Part shown: piece by piece, positions 8,150-17,575 of the stretch
Layout of the letters: each line of letters begins with the position of its first letter
Numbering within the stretch: the first letter of the stretch is position 1
From: Luteimonas cucumeris
GTDB lineage: Bacteria > Pseudomonadota > Gammaproteobacteria > Xanthomonadales > Xanthomonadaceae
Assembly (NCBI RefSeq): GCF_007830035.1
Contig: NZ_VLKN01000005.1
Coordinates: 248,001 to 312,000 of the forward strand
Direction of reading: 5' to 3'
DNA: 64,000 bases
The notes under the pieces: model-generated
What the model saw: the letters and a program-made list of their open reading frames with translations, nothing else
The model's database searches: none
Told to the model about the DNA's origin: nothing
Made by a program: the position numbers and the translations under genes

Positions 8150-8965
8150 ATGACCAGGATTTCGATTCTCGGAATTCCCAACGACGACAATTCCTCCTAC
8201 CTGAAAGGCGCCGCGGACGCGCCCGCTTTGATCCGCCAGGAACTGCATTCGGATGCCTACAGCATCTGGAGCGAAACCGGCGTCGACCTGGGGGCAGAAG
8301 GCCGGCTCGTGGATCACGGCGACATCGGTTTCGATGGCGACTGCGATCCGTGGGAGCTGATCGAGCGCCATGTCGGGCAGGCATTGGCCTCCGGCGATCC
8401 GCTGATCAGTCTCGGCGGCGACCACGCCATCACGCATCCGATCATGCGTGCGGTGCGTCGCCGTCATCCGCGGTTGACCATCCTGCACATCGATGCGCAT
8501 CCGGACATCTACCACGCCTACCAGGGCAATCCGCGCTCCCACACCTCGCCATTCGCCAGGATCATGGAAGAGAGCCTGGCCGATCGCCTGATCCAGGTCG
8601 GGCTGCGTACCGTCAACGACCATCATCGCGAGCAGTTCAGGCGCTTCGGGGTCGAGGTCATCGAGGCCGGGCAGATGGGCGCAGGCATTCGGCTGGACAT
8701 CGCCACGCCGGTCTACATCTCGATGGATCTGGACGCGCTGGATCCTGCCTTCGCACCCGGGGTGTCGCATCGGGAGCCCGGCGGACTGTCGCCGCGCCAG
8801 GTGATCGACCTGATCCATGCCGTCGGACAGCCGATCGTTGGCGCCGACATCGTCGAGTACAACCCGCACCGCGACATCTCCGGCCTGACCGCCACCGTAG
8901 CCGCGAAGCTGCTGAAGGAAATCGGCGGGGTGATGGTCAGGAACGCGCGCATGAACGCGGTTTAG
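8150..8965 (+). CDS. Arginase/agmatinase-family (ureohydrolase) enzyme
   Basis: A 271-residue binuclear manganese hydrolase fold. The metal motifs are complete: GGDHA (H92), DAHPD (D115, H117, D119) and SMDLDALDP (D193, D195). It therefore should hydrolyse a guanidino compound to urea plus an amine, but the substrate (arginine, agmatine, guanidinobutyrate or other) is not evident. I chose the ATG at 8150, preceded by GGAAGA, over an in-frame ATG at 8138. It is convergent with trehalase, 9 bp apart, and has its own promoter-like boxes. Confidence 0.9.
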   Translation: MTRISILGIPNDDNSSYLKGAADAPALIRQELHSDAYSIWSETGVDLGAEGRLVDHGDIGFDGDCDPWELIERHVGQALASGDPLISLGGDHAITHPIMRAVRRRHPRLTILHIDAHPDIYHAYQGNPRSHTSPFARIMEESLADRLIQVGLRTVNDHHREQFRRFGVEVIEAGQMGAGIRLDIATPVYISMDLDALDPAFAPGVSHREPGGLSPRQVIDLIHAVGQPIVGADIVEYNPHRDISGLTATVAAKLLKEIGGVMVRNARMNAV

Positions 8966-8974
8966 AGCGCACGT

Positions 8975-10582
8975 TTACCCGCCCTCTCCAGCACCCGCTG
9001 CCATGTCCTGCAGCAGCCGGCGCACCACGCCATTGGTCCAGCCGAATCCGTCCTGCAGCGGGTACTCGCCGCCGCTGCCGCCGTGTGCGCCTTCCGGTGG
9101 CAGTTGCAGTACGTACTTTTCGACCAGTTTGTGTTCGCGCCGGTAAAGGCTCGCGACCGTGGACAGCCAGCGCCGGCCGATCTCCTGCGACAGCACCGTC
9201 TCGCCGTAATCGGACAGGCCGCTGATCGCCATCCATTGCAGCGGTGCCCAGCCATTGGGACGGTCCCACTGCTCGCCGCTGAAACATTCGCTGGTGGCGA
9301 TGCCGCCGTCCTTCAGCAGTCGCGTGCGGATCGTCTCGGCGACGCGCCGTGCCTGCATCGGACTCGCCACGCCGACGAACAGCGGCGTCGCGGTGGCCGC
9401 GCACAGATGATCGCGTCGATGGTCGCGCTGCCAGTCGTAATCCAGATAGGCGCCGGCCGCATCGCTCCACAGCCAGCGGTCGATCGCTTTCTTCCTGGCC
9501 TCGGCGCAACGGCTGAATTCCTGCGCCGACGCCTGGTCACCGCAGGCGCCGGAAAGCTGCGCGATCTGGGTTTCCAGCTTGTGCAGGAAACTGTTGAGGT
9601 CGACCGGCAGGATCGAGGTGGTGCGGATGCTGGCCAGTGCGCCATCGCCGCCGCACCAGCGCGAACTGAAGTCCCAGCCGGACTCGGCGCCGGCGCGCAG
9701 TTCGCGGTAGACCTCGTGCACGGGTCGCCGGCCCTGCGCGGCAGTGGTCACGTCTTCCAGGTAGGACTCCTCGCGCGGCGTGTCGCGGTCGTCCCAGTAA
9801 CGGTTGAGCAGGGCGCCGTCGTCCATGCGTACGCAATGCCGGTGCACCTCGTTGTGACGCAATTGCTCGCCGCCATCCATCCAGAAGGCGTGTTCCTTGC
9901 GCAGCCGCGGCAGGTAGCGCAGGGCGCGGCATAGTCCGTGTGCCTCGAACAGTTCGGTCATCAGCGCGAATACCGGCGGCTGCGAGCGACTCAGGTAATA
10001 GCTGCGGTTGCCGTTGGGAATGTGGCCGAACGTGTCGATCAGGTAGGCGAAGTTGTCGGCCATCGAGCGCATCAGGTCGAGTCGCCCGCTGCCGGCCAGG
10101 CCTAACATGCTGAAGTACGAATCCCAGTAGTACATCTCGCCGAAGCGCCCGCCCGGGACGACGTAGGGATTGGGCAGCGGCAGCAGCGACGAGCGCACCG
10201 GATGCTGCCGCGGCTGCCGCGTCAGCACGTCCCACAGGTAATCGATGTGCTCCACCAGCGTGCGCTGCGGATCGGCGACGTAGCGGCTCTCGCGCGCGTG
10301 CTCGGGTCGGAAGTTGTCATGCACGAACGCGGCAAGATCGAAATCCGGTAGTGATCTGCGTGCGCGGTAGGCATCGAGGATGTCTTCCGGATCGTGCAAC
10401 GGCGCGCAGTCGACGAAGGTCTTGCTGTCGGAGAACACGCGCCCGGCCTGCACGGCGACGAACAGTTCCTGGTAGCGATCGGCCGGGCTCAGGGTGTCGG
10501 CCGGCGCGACTTCCGCGATCCGGGCCGCGTTGCGCCCGGCATCGCCCAGCTCAACGGCGGCTGCGCTCATCGTCGCGGACAT
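8975..10582 (-). CDS. treF: Trehalase (glycoside hydrolase family 37)
   Basis: A 535-residue GH37 enzyme that splits trehalose into two glucose molecules. Both family signatures are intact: [14 protein letters not shown] and [10 protein letters not shown]. The Gly-rich loop [18 protein letters not shown] near the C-terminus is also typical. No signal peptide is seen, favouring a cytoplasmic (TreF-like) enzyme, though periplasmic TreA cannot be excluded without an N-terminus experiment. I chose the ATG at 10582, with GAGAA 5 nt upstream; another lies at 10570. Both overlap the end of the SDR gene, so the two genes form an operon. Confidence 0.92.
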   Translation of the reverse strand: MSATMSAAAVELGDAGRNAARIAEVAPADTLSPADRYQELFVAVQAGRVFSDSKTFVDCAPLHDPEDILDAYRARRSLPDFDLAAFVHDNFRPEHARESRYVADPQRTLVEHIDYLWDVLTRQPRQHPVRSSLLPLPNPYVVPGGRFGEMYYWDSYFSMLGLAGSGRLDLMRSMADNFAYLIDTFGHIPNGNRSYYLSRSQPPVFALMTELFEAHGLCRALRYLPRLRKEHAFWMDGGEQLRHNEVHRHCVRMDDGALLNRYWDDRDTPREESYLEDVTTAAQGRRPVHEVYRELRAGAESGWDFSSRWCGGDGALASIRTTSILPVDLNSFLHKLETQIAQLSGACGDQASAQEFSRCAEARKKAIDRWLWSDAAGAYLDYDWQRDHRRDHLCAATATPLFVGVASPMQARRVAETIRTRLLKDGGIATSECFSGEQWDRPNGWAPLQWMAISGLSDYGETVLSQEIGRRWLSTVASLYRREHKLVEKYVLQLPPEGAHGGSGGEYPLQDGFGWTNGVVRRLLQDMAAGAGEGG

Positions 10583-11363
10583 GCTTCTCGGTGTAGTCCC
10601 ACAGCAGGCCGCCGTCGACATAGACGGTGCTGCCGGTGATGTAGTCGGCGTCGGCCGATGCCAGGAACGCGACCACGCCGGCGACGTCGTGCGGCGTGCC
10701 GAGCCGCTTCAGCGGGATGTTCTCAAGCAGCGGTTCCAGCAACGCCGGGTCGTCGAGCACGCGCGCGTTGATCGGCGTACGGATCGCGCCGGGAGCGACG
10801 TTGTTGACGGTGATGCCCAGCGGCGCCAGTTCCACCGCCAGGCTGCGCATCAGCATCTTCATGCCGCCCTTGCTGGCGCTGTAGCTGGCGAAATCGGGGA
10901 ACGGCAGCTGCTCGTGCACCGAACTGATGTTGATGATGCGGCCGCCACGGCCATGCTCGCGCAGGTGGCGGACGAAGGCCTGCGCGGCAAAGAACGCGCC
11001 CTTGAGATTGATGTCCAGCACGCGGTCGTAATCGGCTTCGGTGACATCGCACAGCGGTGCGCGATGTTCGACGCCGGCATTGTTGACCAGCAGGTCGATC
11101 CGGCCCATCCGCGCGACGGTGGCGGCGACGAGTCCGCGCACCGCATCGACGCTGCCGATGTCGGCAGCCAGTACGCATCCTTCGCTGCCGGCCTCTCGCA
11201 CCAGCGCCAGCGTACGTTGCGAATCGGCATCGTCGTGCAGGTCGGCGATCGCGATCCGGGCGCCTTCCTGTGCCAGCCGCTGCGCGATGCCGCGGCCGAT
11301 GCCCTGTCCGGCGCCGGTGACCAGCGCCACCTTGTCCTGCAGCTTCCTGTCGTGGAGCGGCAT
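10551..11363 (-). CDS. Short-chain dehydrogenase/reductase (glucose 1-dehydrogenase-like)
   Basis: A 270-residue classical SDR. It shows the cofactor motif [12 protein letters not shown], the catalytic Ser in INISSV, and YSASKGG with catalytic Tyr and Lys. The C-terminal [11 protein letters not shown] is standard. The Asp in ADLHDD after the second strand suggests NAD rather than NADP preference. I chose the ATG at 11363 because GGAAG precedes it; an upstream ATG at 11375 adds four residues. It overlaps the trehalase start, so a role in sugar metabolism is likely, but the substrate is unknown. Confidence 0.88.
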   Translation of the reverse strand: MPLHDRKLQDKVALVTGAGQGIGRGIAQRLAQEGARIAIADLHDDADSQRTLALVREAGSEGCVLAADIGSVDAVRGLVAATVARMGRIDLLVNNAGVEHRAPLCDVTEADYDRVLDINLKGAFFAAQAFVRHLREHGRGGRIINISSVHEQLPFPDFASYSASKGGMKMLMRSLAVELAPLGITVNNVAPGAIRTPINARVLDDPALLEPLLENIPLKRLGTPHDVAGVVAFLASADADYITGSTVYVDGGLLWDYTEKHVRDDERSRR

Positions 11364-11473
11364 CGCTGCTTCCATCGAAGAGAACCGATGATGCTAATGG
11401 CCGGTGCGTCAACGAAGTGCGAGCGCGTCGATCCGCTGTCGCGGCGATCGCGCGCGTGGCCCGCGATGCAGGG

Positions 11474-12442
11474 TCAGCTTGAAGAATGGCGCTCGACGAG
11501 TGCATCCGTCGCAGCGACCAGCGCGTCGACGATGGCTGGATCGGCGGCGCTGTGGCCGGCCAGCACGATGCGCAATGCCGCTTCCGGCCAGGCGTCGGCA
11601 AGATCACGCGCGCTTCTGACCGGACAGATGATGTCGTAGCGGCCGTGCACGATGGTCGACGGAATGTGGCGGATGCGGTCGATGTCGCGCAGCAGCTGGT
11701 CGGGCTCGAGGAACATCGCGTGGCGGAAATAGTGCGCCTCGGCGCGCGCGACGCTGATCGCCACGTGCGGATCCTCGAACGTGCCCGGCTCGTCCGGATC
11801 GTGCAGCAGCGTGGTGCTGCCGCCTTCCCAGTGGCCCCAGGCCAGCGCTGCGGACAGCCGCGTTGCCGGATCGTCGCTGTCGAAGCGACGCCAGTAGGCC
11901 TCGATCATGTTGCCGCGTTCCTCTGCCGGGATATGCGCCAGGTAGCGCGCCCAGCGTTCCGGAAAGATCCACGACGCGCCGCCGTCGAGTTCGTTGAACC
12001 AGCGCAGCTCGCCCGGCCGGGCAAGGAAGATGCCGCGCAGCACCAGGCCGAACACGCGCGCGGGATGGCGTTGCGCGTAGGCCAGCGCGAGCGTCGAACC
12101 CCAGGAACCACCGAACACCGCCCAGCGTTCGATACGCAGGTATTGGCGGATCGCCTCGATGTCGGCGACCAGGTGCCAGGTGGTGTTGTCGCGCAGTTCG
12201 GCGTGCGGCGTGGATCTGCCGGCGCCGCGCTGGTCGAACAGCACGACGCGGTAGCGCGTCGGATCGAAGAAGCGCCGATGGTAGGGCGACAGGCCCGCGC
12301 CGGGGCCGCCATGCAGGAACACTACGGGCACGCCGTCCGGATGTCCGCATTCCTCCACGTGCAGTTCGTGCAGCGCGTCGACGGCGAGACGATGCGTGCG
12401 ATACGGCTCGATTTCCGGATACAGCTCGCGCATGGGCTTCAT
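11474..12442 (-). CDS. pip: Proline iminopeptidase
   Basis: A 322-residue alpha/beta hydrolase of peptidase family S33, which removes N-terminal proline from peptides. It has HGGPGAG (44-50) forming the oxyanion hole, FDQRGAGRS, the nucleophile elbow GGSWGS with Ser113, WGHWEG in the cap, and late HGRYDIICP and AGHSA supplying the Asp and His. This set is diagnostic for Pip. No signal peptide is present, so it is cytoplasmic. It is separated from the SDR gene by about 110 bp. A second in-frame ATG lies at 12433. Confidence 0.93.
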   Translation of the reverse strand: MKPMRELYPEIEPYRTHRLAVDALHELHVEECGHPDGVPVVFLHGGPGAGLSPYHRRFFDPTRYRVVLFDQRGAGRSTPHAELRDNTTWHLVADIEAIRQYLRIERWAVFGGSWGSTLALAYAQRHPARVFGLVLRGIFLARPGELRWFNELDGGASWIFPERWARYLAHIPAEERGNMIEAYWRRFDSDDPATRLSAALAWGHWEGGSTTLLHDPDEPGTFEDPHVAISVARAEAHYFRHAMFLEPDQLLRDIDRIRHIPSTIVHGRYDIICPVRSARDLADAWPEAALRIVLAGHSAADPAIVDALVAATDALVERHSSS

Positions 12443-12481
12443 TTCATCGGGTTTGCACGAGCATATCGGGACTTACCCGGG

Positions 12482-13075
12482 CTACGGTGTTTTGTCGCGG
12501 ATGCGCGTGTCGGTCGCGATCCAGTTCACCTCCCAGCTCCTGCCACCATCATCGGAGAAGGCCTGCTCGAAGCGCGCGGAATCCGGCGTGACCTCCGAGA
12601 TCACGAAGCGCACCAGCACGACGCGGCCATCAATCGTTTCCAGTCCATGAAATTCGCCGCGTCCGTTGATGAAGCTTCCGGTCTGCGGCGGGCTCAGCGT
12701 GCCGCTGGCATGACTGGAATAGTTCAGGCTCCACTGGCGGGATTCGGGGTTGTACAGGCGCAGCGACACGCCCTGGATGCGTCCGGCCGGGCCCGCCACA
12801 TCGAGTTCGACCAGATTGGCAGGACCGTTGCCGATCTTGCGGACGACGCTGGTGCCCTCGTACTCGACCCAGCTGTCGGAACCGGTCATGGGACGCTGCA
12901 GTCGCGACACCCGTGTTTTCCAGTGCCCGATTTCCCAGTCGAAATCGTGTCGCCCGTCGGTCACGGCGGCGGCTGGCGATGCGCCGTGGTCCGATTGCGC
13001 ATTGGCCGGTGGCTGCCAGGCCAGGAATGCGAAGGACAGCGCAACGCAGGCGAGGACGGATCGGTAGGCATGCAT
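12482..13075 (-). CDS. Secreted protein of unknown function (DUF1579-like)
   Basis: A 197-residue protein with a clear signal peptide (hydrophobic core LACVALSFAFLAW, cleavage after ANA). The mature part opens with RHDFDWEIGHWKTRVSR, a pattern common in lipocalin-like DUF1579 proteins, and is predicted to be beta-rich. Conserved Trp and Asp/Glu residues (GSDSWVEYEGTSVV, GRGEFHGLETIDGR) fit a small ligand-binding barrel. No catalytic motif is seen. It lies between pip and agaR in the same direction, but with its own gap on each side. Confidence 0.75.
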   Translation of the reverse strand: MHAYRSVLACVALSFAFLAWQPPANAQSDHGASPAAAVTDGRHDFDWEIGHWKTRVSRLQRPMTGSDSWVEYEGTSVVRKIGNGPANLVELDVAGPAGRIQGVSLRLYNPESRQWSLNYSSHASGTLSPPQTGSFINGRGEFHGLETIDGRVVLVRFVISEVTPDSARFEQAFSDDGGRSWEVNWIATDTRIRDKTP

Positions 13076-13211
13076 CGGTGTTCCCGTGATTGTTCCCAGC
13101 CCATCATCGGGAGGGTCGCGTCACCGGCGCAAGAGCCATTCCAGACGTTATCGAAGGGCCATTGCCTGGATCGCCGCAGCACGACACGAATCCACGACAG
13201 CGCGAAACCGC

Positions 13212-13979
13212 TCAGTCGGCGACGATCAGCTCGATGCCCAGCCGCTGCAGGCCGTCGCGATATTCGGTGCTGATGCCGGCGTCGGTGATCACGGCATGCA
13301 CGCGCTCGAGCAGCGCGATGCGGTGCAGGCTGACCCGGCCGAACTTGGAGGCGTCGGTCAGCACGATGACCTTGCGCGCGCGCTCGACCATGCGGTGGTT
13401 GAGGCGGGCCTCGGCCTCGTGGTGGGTGGTGAGGCCGAACTGCAGGTCGAGGCCGTCGACGCCGAGGAACAGCGTGTCGAAGCTGTAGGTGTTGAGGCAG
13501 GCCTCGGCCTGTGCGCCCTGGAACGACAGCGACGGCTTGTGCAGCGAACCGCCCGTCAGCATCAGCTCGACGCCGGGCGCGTTGGCCAGTTCCCAGCCGA
13601 TGTTGAGGCCGTTGGTCATCACCGTGACGCCGTCGAGGTCGCGCAGGTGGCGGGCCAGGGTGACGGTGGTGGTGCCGGAGTCGATGATGATGTTGTCGCC
13701 GGGTTGCACCAGTTGCGCGGCGCGCGTGCCGATCGACTCCTTCAGCGCGCTGTTGAGGCTGTCCTTCTCGTGGATGTCCTGTTCCTGCGGCGGCGTGCGC
13801 ACCAGGTTGGCGCCGCCGTGGTTGCGCGTGGCCAGGCCCTGCGATTCGATGTGCGACAGGTCGGCGCGGATCGTCACCGAGGATACGCCGAACTGTTCGG
13901 ACAGGTCCGAGACCTGCACGCTGCCCTGCCTGATCAGCAGCTGCAGGATCTGCTCGCGACGTTGGCGGGTGTTGCGCAT
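13212..13979 (-). CDS. agaR: DeoR-family repressor of the GalNAc locus, AgaR
   Basis: A 255-residue DeoR regulator. The N-terminal winged helix (about 5-60) contains the family signature VSDLSEQFGVSSVTIRADL. The C-terminal sugar-phosphate sensor domain (about 75-230) has DSGTTTVTLARHL, VMTNGLNI and LGVDGLD, typical of AgaR/GlpR. It is the last gene of agaS-agaK-agaZ-agaR on the minus strand, 78 bp after agaZ, so it probably represses this operon and the divergent TonB/GH109 operon, released by a GalNAc-derived phosphosugar. The sequence CTTTCTTTTC just upstream (13991-14000) recurs before agaS. The ATG at 13979 is the natural start. Confidence 0.9.
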   Translation of the reverse strand: MRNTRQRREQILQLLIRQGSVQVSDLSEQFGVSSVTIRADLSHIESQGLATRNHGGANLVRTPPQEQDIHEKDSLNSALKESIGTRAAQLVQPGDNIIIDSGTTTVTLARHLRDLDGVTVMTNGLNIGWELANAPGVELMLTGGSLHKPSLSFQGAQAEACLNTYSFDTLFLGVDGLDLQFGLTTHHEAEARLNHRMVERARKVIVLTDASKFGRVSLHRIALLERVHAVITDAGISTEYRDGLQRLGIELIVAD

Positions 13980-13990
13980 GCGCGCCTGAC

Positions 13991-14062
13991 CTTTCTTTTC
14001 AGGGTGAAAGCGGAAGCTTAATGGTTCGAAAGCCGCGTCGCGGCCTTTCTTTCGGTTTCAGG
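13991..14062 (-). promoter_or_regulatory. agaZ-agaR gap: terminator-like hairpin and candidate AgaR site
   Basis: On the minus strand a GCCGCG/CGCGGC stem with TTTC after it lies just past agaZ. Between it and agaR is GAAAAGAAAG (complement of 13991-14000), the same decamer found upstream of agaS. Together they could attenuate the operon and let AgaR control its own gene. Only the stem and repeat are seen; the role is inferred. Confidence 0.45.
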
Positions 14063-15353
14063 CCGGGACTTCGGCGCCGTTGCGCGCGCAGGCGCGGGCG
14101 TACTGGGCCAGCAGGCCGGCGACCTTGTGCTGGATCAGCGCCTCCGGGTGCGGCGCCAGCCGGCCCAGCAGCACCTGCTGGTGCTGTTCGGGCAGGTACT
14201 GGCTGAGCAGGATCAGCGGCGGCGCATGGCGGGTCAGGTTGTCGATCAGCCGCGTCACCGCCTGCGCGACCGGCGGCTCGCCCCAGTAGTAGCGGCAGCG
14301 GTCGCTGAGTGCGTAGCGGCGCAGCACGCGTTGTTCGGTCGGCGTGCCGGGATAGTGCTTCTGCCAGTGGCGCGGCTGCTCGAGCATGACCCGCTCGAGC
14401 ACGTAGACCAGGTCCGAGCATTGTTCGATCGGCAACAGTTCGCTCTCGATCGCGGCCAGCGCGAACAGTGCCTCGCGGAACGCATACGTCGCCGCGGGAC
14501 CGACCTTGAGGATGGCGAAGTGGTCGTGCACCAGCCGGTGCAGCGAAGCCTCGGTCTGGTAGTCGGTGGAATGCGCCTCGAACACCAGCCCCGGCTGCGT
14601 CTCGATCCACGTCGACAACGCGGCGGCGGCCTGCGGATCGTAGTGGTGGATCGTGCTGTGGTCGAAGTCGACGCCCGGCTGCACCACCATCGCGATCACG
14701 CGTCGCCATGCGGCCGCCAGATCCGGCGCGGCGAAGGCGCGGCGATGCACGTCGAGCGTCTGCGCGACGGCTTTCGGACTCGTCACTTCCAGTCCGGGGT
14801 CGAGTGAGGCCTCGCCACCGGGAATCGGCACCTCGGTGCCGATGACATACACCGGCGGCGGCAGGCCCGCGGCGGTCGCGGTACGTTCGGCGATGCGCGC
14901 CAGTTCGGCCGAGCGCGTGGCGACGGTCTCGTCGGGCAGGCGCGCCGGATCGTCGGCGCAGCTCATGCTGCAGTCCAGGTGGATCTTGTGGAAGCCGGCG
15001 GACACGTACGCGGCGATCAGATCGCGCGCGTTCGCCATTGCTTCTTCGGCGGGCAGGTGCTGCCAGGCATTGGGGCCGAGATGGTCGCCGCCGAGGATCA
15101 GGCGTTCGATCGGGAACTCCTGCTGCCGCGCCAGCTGCTCGACGTACTCGCGATATTGCGGCGGCGTCATGCCGGTATAGCCGCCGAACTGGTCGACCTG
15201 GTTGGAGGTGGCCTCGATCAATAGCGGCGTGTCGTATTGCAGCGCCACCTGCATCGCCGCGCGCAGCACCTGCTCGTTGCTGCAGCAGACGCTGTACAGG
15301 CCGACGGACTGGCCCTGGCGGTGGGCGGCGATGATGGTCTGGACGGGCGACAT
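14058..15353 (-). CDS. agaZ: AgaZ/KbaZ/GatZ-family protein of tagatose-phosphate metabolism
   Basis: A 431-residue protein of the tagatose-1,6-bisphosphate aldolase subunit family, about the family's usual size. Recognition rests on LIEATSNQVDQFGGYTGMTP, LGGDHLGPNAWQ and KIHLDCSMSCADD. The family was long described as a non-catalytic aldolase subunit; it has also been proposed to be a tagatose-6-phosphate kinase in proteobacterial GalNAc pathways. Sequence alone cannot decide. No KbaY/GatY aldolase subunit lies beside it. I chose 15353, preceded by GGAA; another ATG lies at 15368. It follows the kinase gene by about 75 bp in the same operon. Confidence 0.88.
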   Translation of the reverse strand: MSPVQTIIAAHRQGQSVGLYSVCCSNEQVLRAAMQVALQYDTPLLIEATSNQVDQFGGYTGMTPPQYREYVEQLARQQEFPIERLILGGDHLGPNAWQHLPAEEAMANARDLIAAYVSAGFHKIHLDCSMSCADDPARLPDETVATRSAELARIAERTATAAGLPPPVYVIGTEVPIPGGEASLDPGLEVTSPKAVAQTLDVHRRAFAAPDLAAAWRRVIAMVVQPGVDFDHSTIHHYDPQAAAALSTWIETQPGLVFEAHSTDYQTEASLHRLVHDHFAILKVGPAATYAFREALFALAAIESELLPIEQCSDLVYVLERVMLEQPRHWQKHYPGTPTEQRVLRRYALSDRCRYYWGEPPVAQAVTRLIDNLTRHAPPLILLSQYLPEQHQQVLLGRLAPHPEALIQHKVAGLLAQYARACARNGAEVPA

Positions 15354-15429
15354 GTATGTGGTTTCCATGGCAGGGGCGTGCGCGCCGGGCGCGGCAATCG
15401 ACGGGTTTCGGATCAAGGACGGCGACGCG

Positions 15430-16377
15430 CTATCCGGAGGCCTGGTGGCCACCCAGGCTGCGCTGGCGGGCGAGCAGGGCGGCGCCGCGTGCGCCGCCGG
15501 CATCGCCGAACACCGGCGGCAGGATCGGCGGCACGCGCACGCCCTTGAACAGGTACGGGGCCATCGCCGCCGGCAGCGTGTCGTACAGCGATTCCAGCTT
15601 TGACAGGCCGCCGCCGAGCACGATCGCGTGCGGATCCAGGATCAATACCAGCTGCGCCAGGCTGTGGCCGAGCAGGTCGAGGTGGATGTCGAGCGCGCGC
15701 TGCGCCAGCGCATCGCCGGCGTGGGCGCGATGCACCAGCACGCTGGCGTCGGCATCGTCGCCGCCGAGATGGCGATGCAGCATCGACAGGCCGCGGCCGG
15801 AGACATAGCGCTCGAGGCAACCGCGCAGTCCGCAGGGACAGCCCAGCATCGGCAGCGCGTGCCGTTCCAGTAGCGTGGCCGGCAGTGTCCAGTGCCCCCA
15901 TTCGCCGGCCATGCCGTTGTAGCCGGCGACCAGCCGGCCCTCGACGCAGAAGCCGCCGCCGGCACCGGTGCCGAGGATGACGCCGAGCATGCTGGCGTGT
16001 CCCTGCGCGGCGCCGCCGTTGGCTTCCGACAAGGCGAAGCACTGCAGGTCGTTGCCGCGATACAGGGGCCGATCCAGTCGCGCCTGCAGCGCCGGTACGA
16101 CCTGCTGGCCGTTGAGCGCGGGCACGTTGGAACTGAGCTGGCAGCCGCTGACCGGATCGGTCACGCCGGGCAGGCCCAGGCCCACCGCGGCGCGCACGCC
16201 CAGTGCGTGGTCGGCATCCTCGACCAGCTGCGTGATCGCCTGCAGGAACGCTTCGTAGTCCTGCCCCGGCGTGTCGACGCGGCGCCGATGGCAGACCTCC
16301 AGCGCCTCGTCGCAGGCGACCAGTTCGATCTTGGTGCCGCCGATGTCCAGGCCGTACCAGACCTGTGCGCGGGTCAT
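15430..16377 (-). CDS. agaK: ROK-family sugar kinase, probably GalNAc kinase AgaK (NagK-like)
   Basis: A 315-residue ROK kinase. The phosphate-binding motif DIGGTK lies at residues 11-16, the catalytic Asp is D110 in RGNDLQCFA, and the ROK zinc site is H162 (EWGHWTLP) with C180, C182 and C187 (GCPCGLRGCLE). It most resembles N-acetylglucosamine kinases. Its position between agaS and agaZ points to GalNAc as substrate, giving GalNAc-6-phosphate. The ATG at 16377 has GAGGA 8 nt upstream and starts 10 bp after the agaS stop. An upstream in-frame start at 16419 would overlap agaS and is less likely. GlcNAc kinase is the main alternative. Confidence 0.88.
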   Translation of the reverse strand: MTRAQVWYGLDIGGTKIELVACDEALEVCHRRRVDTPGQDYEAFLQAITQLVEDADHALGVRAAVGLGLPGVTDPVSGCQLSSNVPALNGQQVVPALQARLDRPLYRGNDLQCFALSEANGGAAQGHASMLGVILGTGAGGGFCVEGRLVAGYNGMAGEWGHWTLPATLLERHALPMLGCPCGLRGCLERYVSGRGLSMLHRHLGGDDADASVLVHRAHAGDALAQRALDIHLDLLGHSLAQLVLILDPHAIVLGGGLSKLESLYDTLPAAMAPYLFKGVRVPPILPPVFGDAGGARGAALLARQRSLGGHQASG

Positions 16378-16387
16378 GGGCCGGTCC

Positions 16388-17575
16388 TCAGGAATGGATG
16401 GTGACGCCCTGCACGACACGGTTGACGGTGCCGTCGGGGAAAGGATTGTCGGGCGTCAGGCCCAGCGCGGCCGACTTGTGCAGTGCGAACTGCTGCGCCA
16501 TCAGCAGCCACAGCGGCGCCAGCCACGCATCGGAAAACGGCAAGGGTGGCGCGGCGAAATCGGGCCTGGCCTGGTCGCCGTGGTCGGCACCGACCGCCAG
16601 CACGGACGCGGCGACCTGGTCGCGGCGCAGTTCGTCGAGCAGGTCCTGGTCGTAGGGCTGCGCGATCGTGGCACCGCTGCGGAACACCACCACCAGCGAC
16701 TGCCGGTCGAGCACCGACTTGGGGCCGTGGCGAAAACCCAGGCAGGTATTGGCCAGCGCCAGCACGCGTCCGCTGGTCAGTTCCAGCACCTTCAGCGCCG
16801 CTTCCTTGGCCAGCGCTTCCAGCGGGCCGCTGCCCAGATAGACGATGCGTTCGAACGGCTGGCGCGCCAGTGCCGCGACCGCCGGCGCCCAGTCCTGCAA
16901 GGCGATTTCAGCGTGCTGCGCCAGCTGCGCGATCTGCTGCACGCGTGTGTCCCAGGCGTCGCGTCCCAGCACCGCCAGCACTGCCAGCAACATCGCGCTG
17001 AAGCTGCTGGTCATCGCGAAGCCGCGGTCGCAGCTGCCGTCGGGCATCAGCAGGTTGAGGGTGTCGTCGCGGTCTTCGCCCTGCCGCGCGAGATCGCCGT
17101 CGGCATTGCAGGTGATGTTGAGGAAGCGCGTGTCGCCAACGTTGCGTCGTACCAGTTCCACCGCCGCCAGGCTTTCCGGGCTGTTGCCGCTGCGCGCGAA
17201 CGACACCAGCAGCGTCGGCCGCTCGGCATCGAGGTACAGCGCCGGATGTGTCAGCAGGCTGGTGCTGGCGATGGCGCGCACCTGCGCGGGCCAGGCGCTG
17301 TCCAGCTCGTCGGCCGCGATCTCGCCGATATAGGACGAACTGCCGGCGCCGGTAAGGATCACGCGACGGCCGGGATCGGCGAGCCAGTCGCCGAGGAAAC
17401 TTTCGATCCGCGCCCGCTGCGCGCCCAGTTCGTCGGCCAGGGCGCGCCAGATCGCCGGCTGGTGCTGGATCTCTTCTGCCGTGTCGAGGCCGCCAAGCCG
17501 GCGCCAGTCGTCGGGAGTGCGCTGGAGGAGATCGTTCATGCGTTCGTTTGGCCGGGTGTTCAAAGGCAGGTCCAT
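16388..17575 (-). CDS. agaS: Galactosamine-6-phosphate deaminase/isomerase AgaS
   Basis: A 395-residue protein with two SIS (sugar isomerase) domains. The first, about residues 55-190, has LTGAGSSSYIGE and LVSFARSGNSPES, the phosphosugar-binding Ser-rich loops. The second, about 225-370, has YLGSGPLEALAKEAALKVLE and FRHGPKSVL. This architecture and length fit AgaS, which converts galactosamine-6-phosphate to tagatose-6-phosphate plus ammonia. It is the first gene of the minus-strand operon and faces the 664-bp regulatory gap. A weak GAAAG precedes the ATG at 17575. A shorter start at 17539 is possible. Confidence 0.92.
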   Translation of the reverse strand: MDLPLNTRPNERMNDLLQRTPDDWRRLGGLDTAEEIQHQPAIWRALADELGAQRARIESFLGDWLADPGRRVILTGAGSSSYIGEIAADELDSAWPAQVRAIASTSLLTHPALYLDAERPTLLVSFARSGNSPESLAAVELVRRNVGDTRFLNITCNADGDLARQGEDRDDTLNLLMPDGSCDRGFAMTSSFSAMLLAVLAVLGRDAWDTRVQQIAQLAQHAEIALQDWAPAVAALARQPFERIVYLGSGPLEALAKEAALKVLELTSGRVLALANTCLGFRHGPKSVLDRQSLVVVFRSGATIAQPYDQDLLDELRRDQVAASVLAVGADHGDQARPDFAAPPLPFSDAWLAPLWLLMAQQFALHKSAALGLTPDNPFPDGTVNRVVQGVTIHS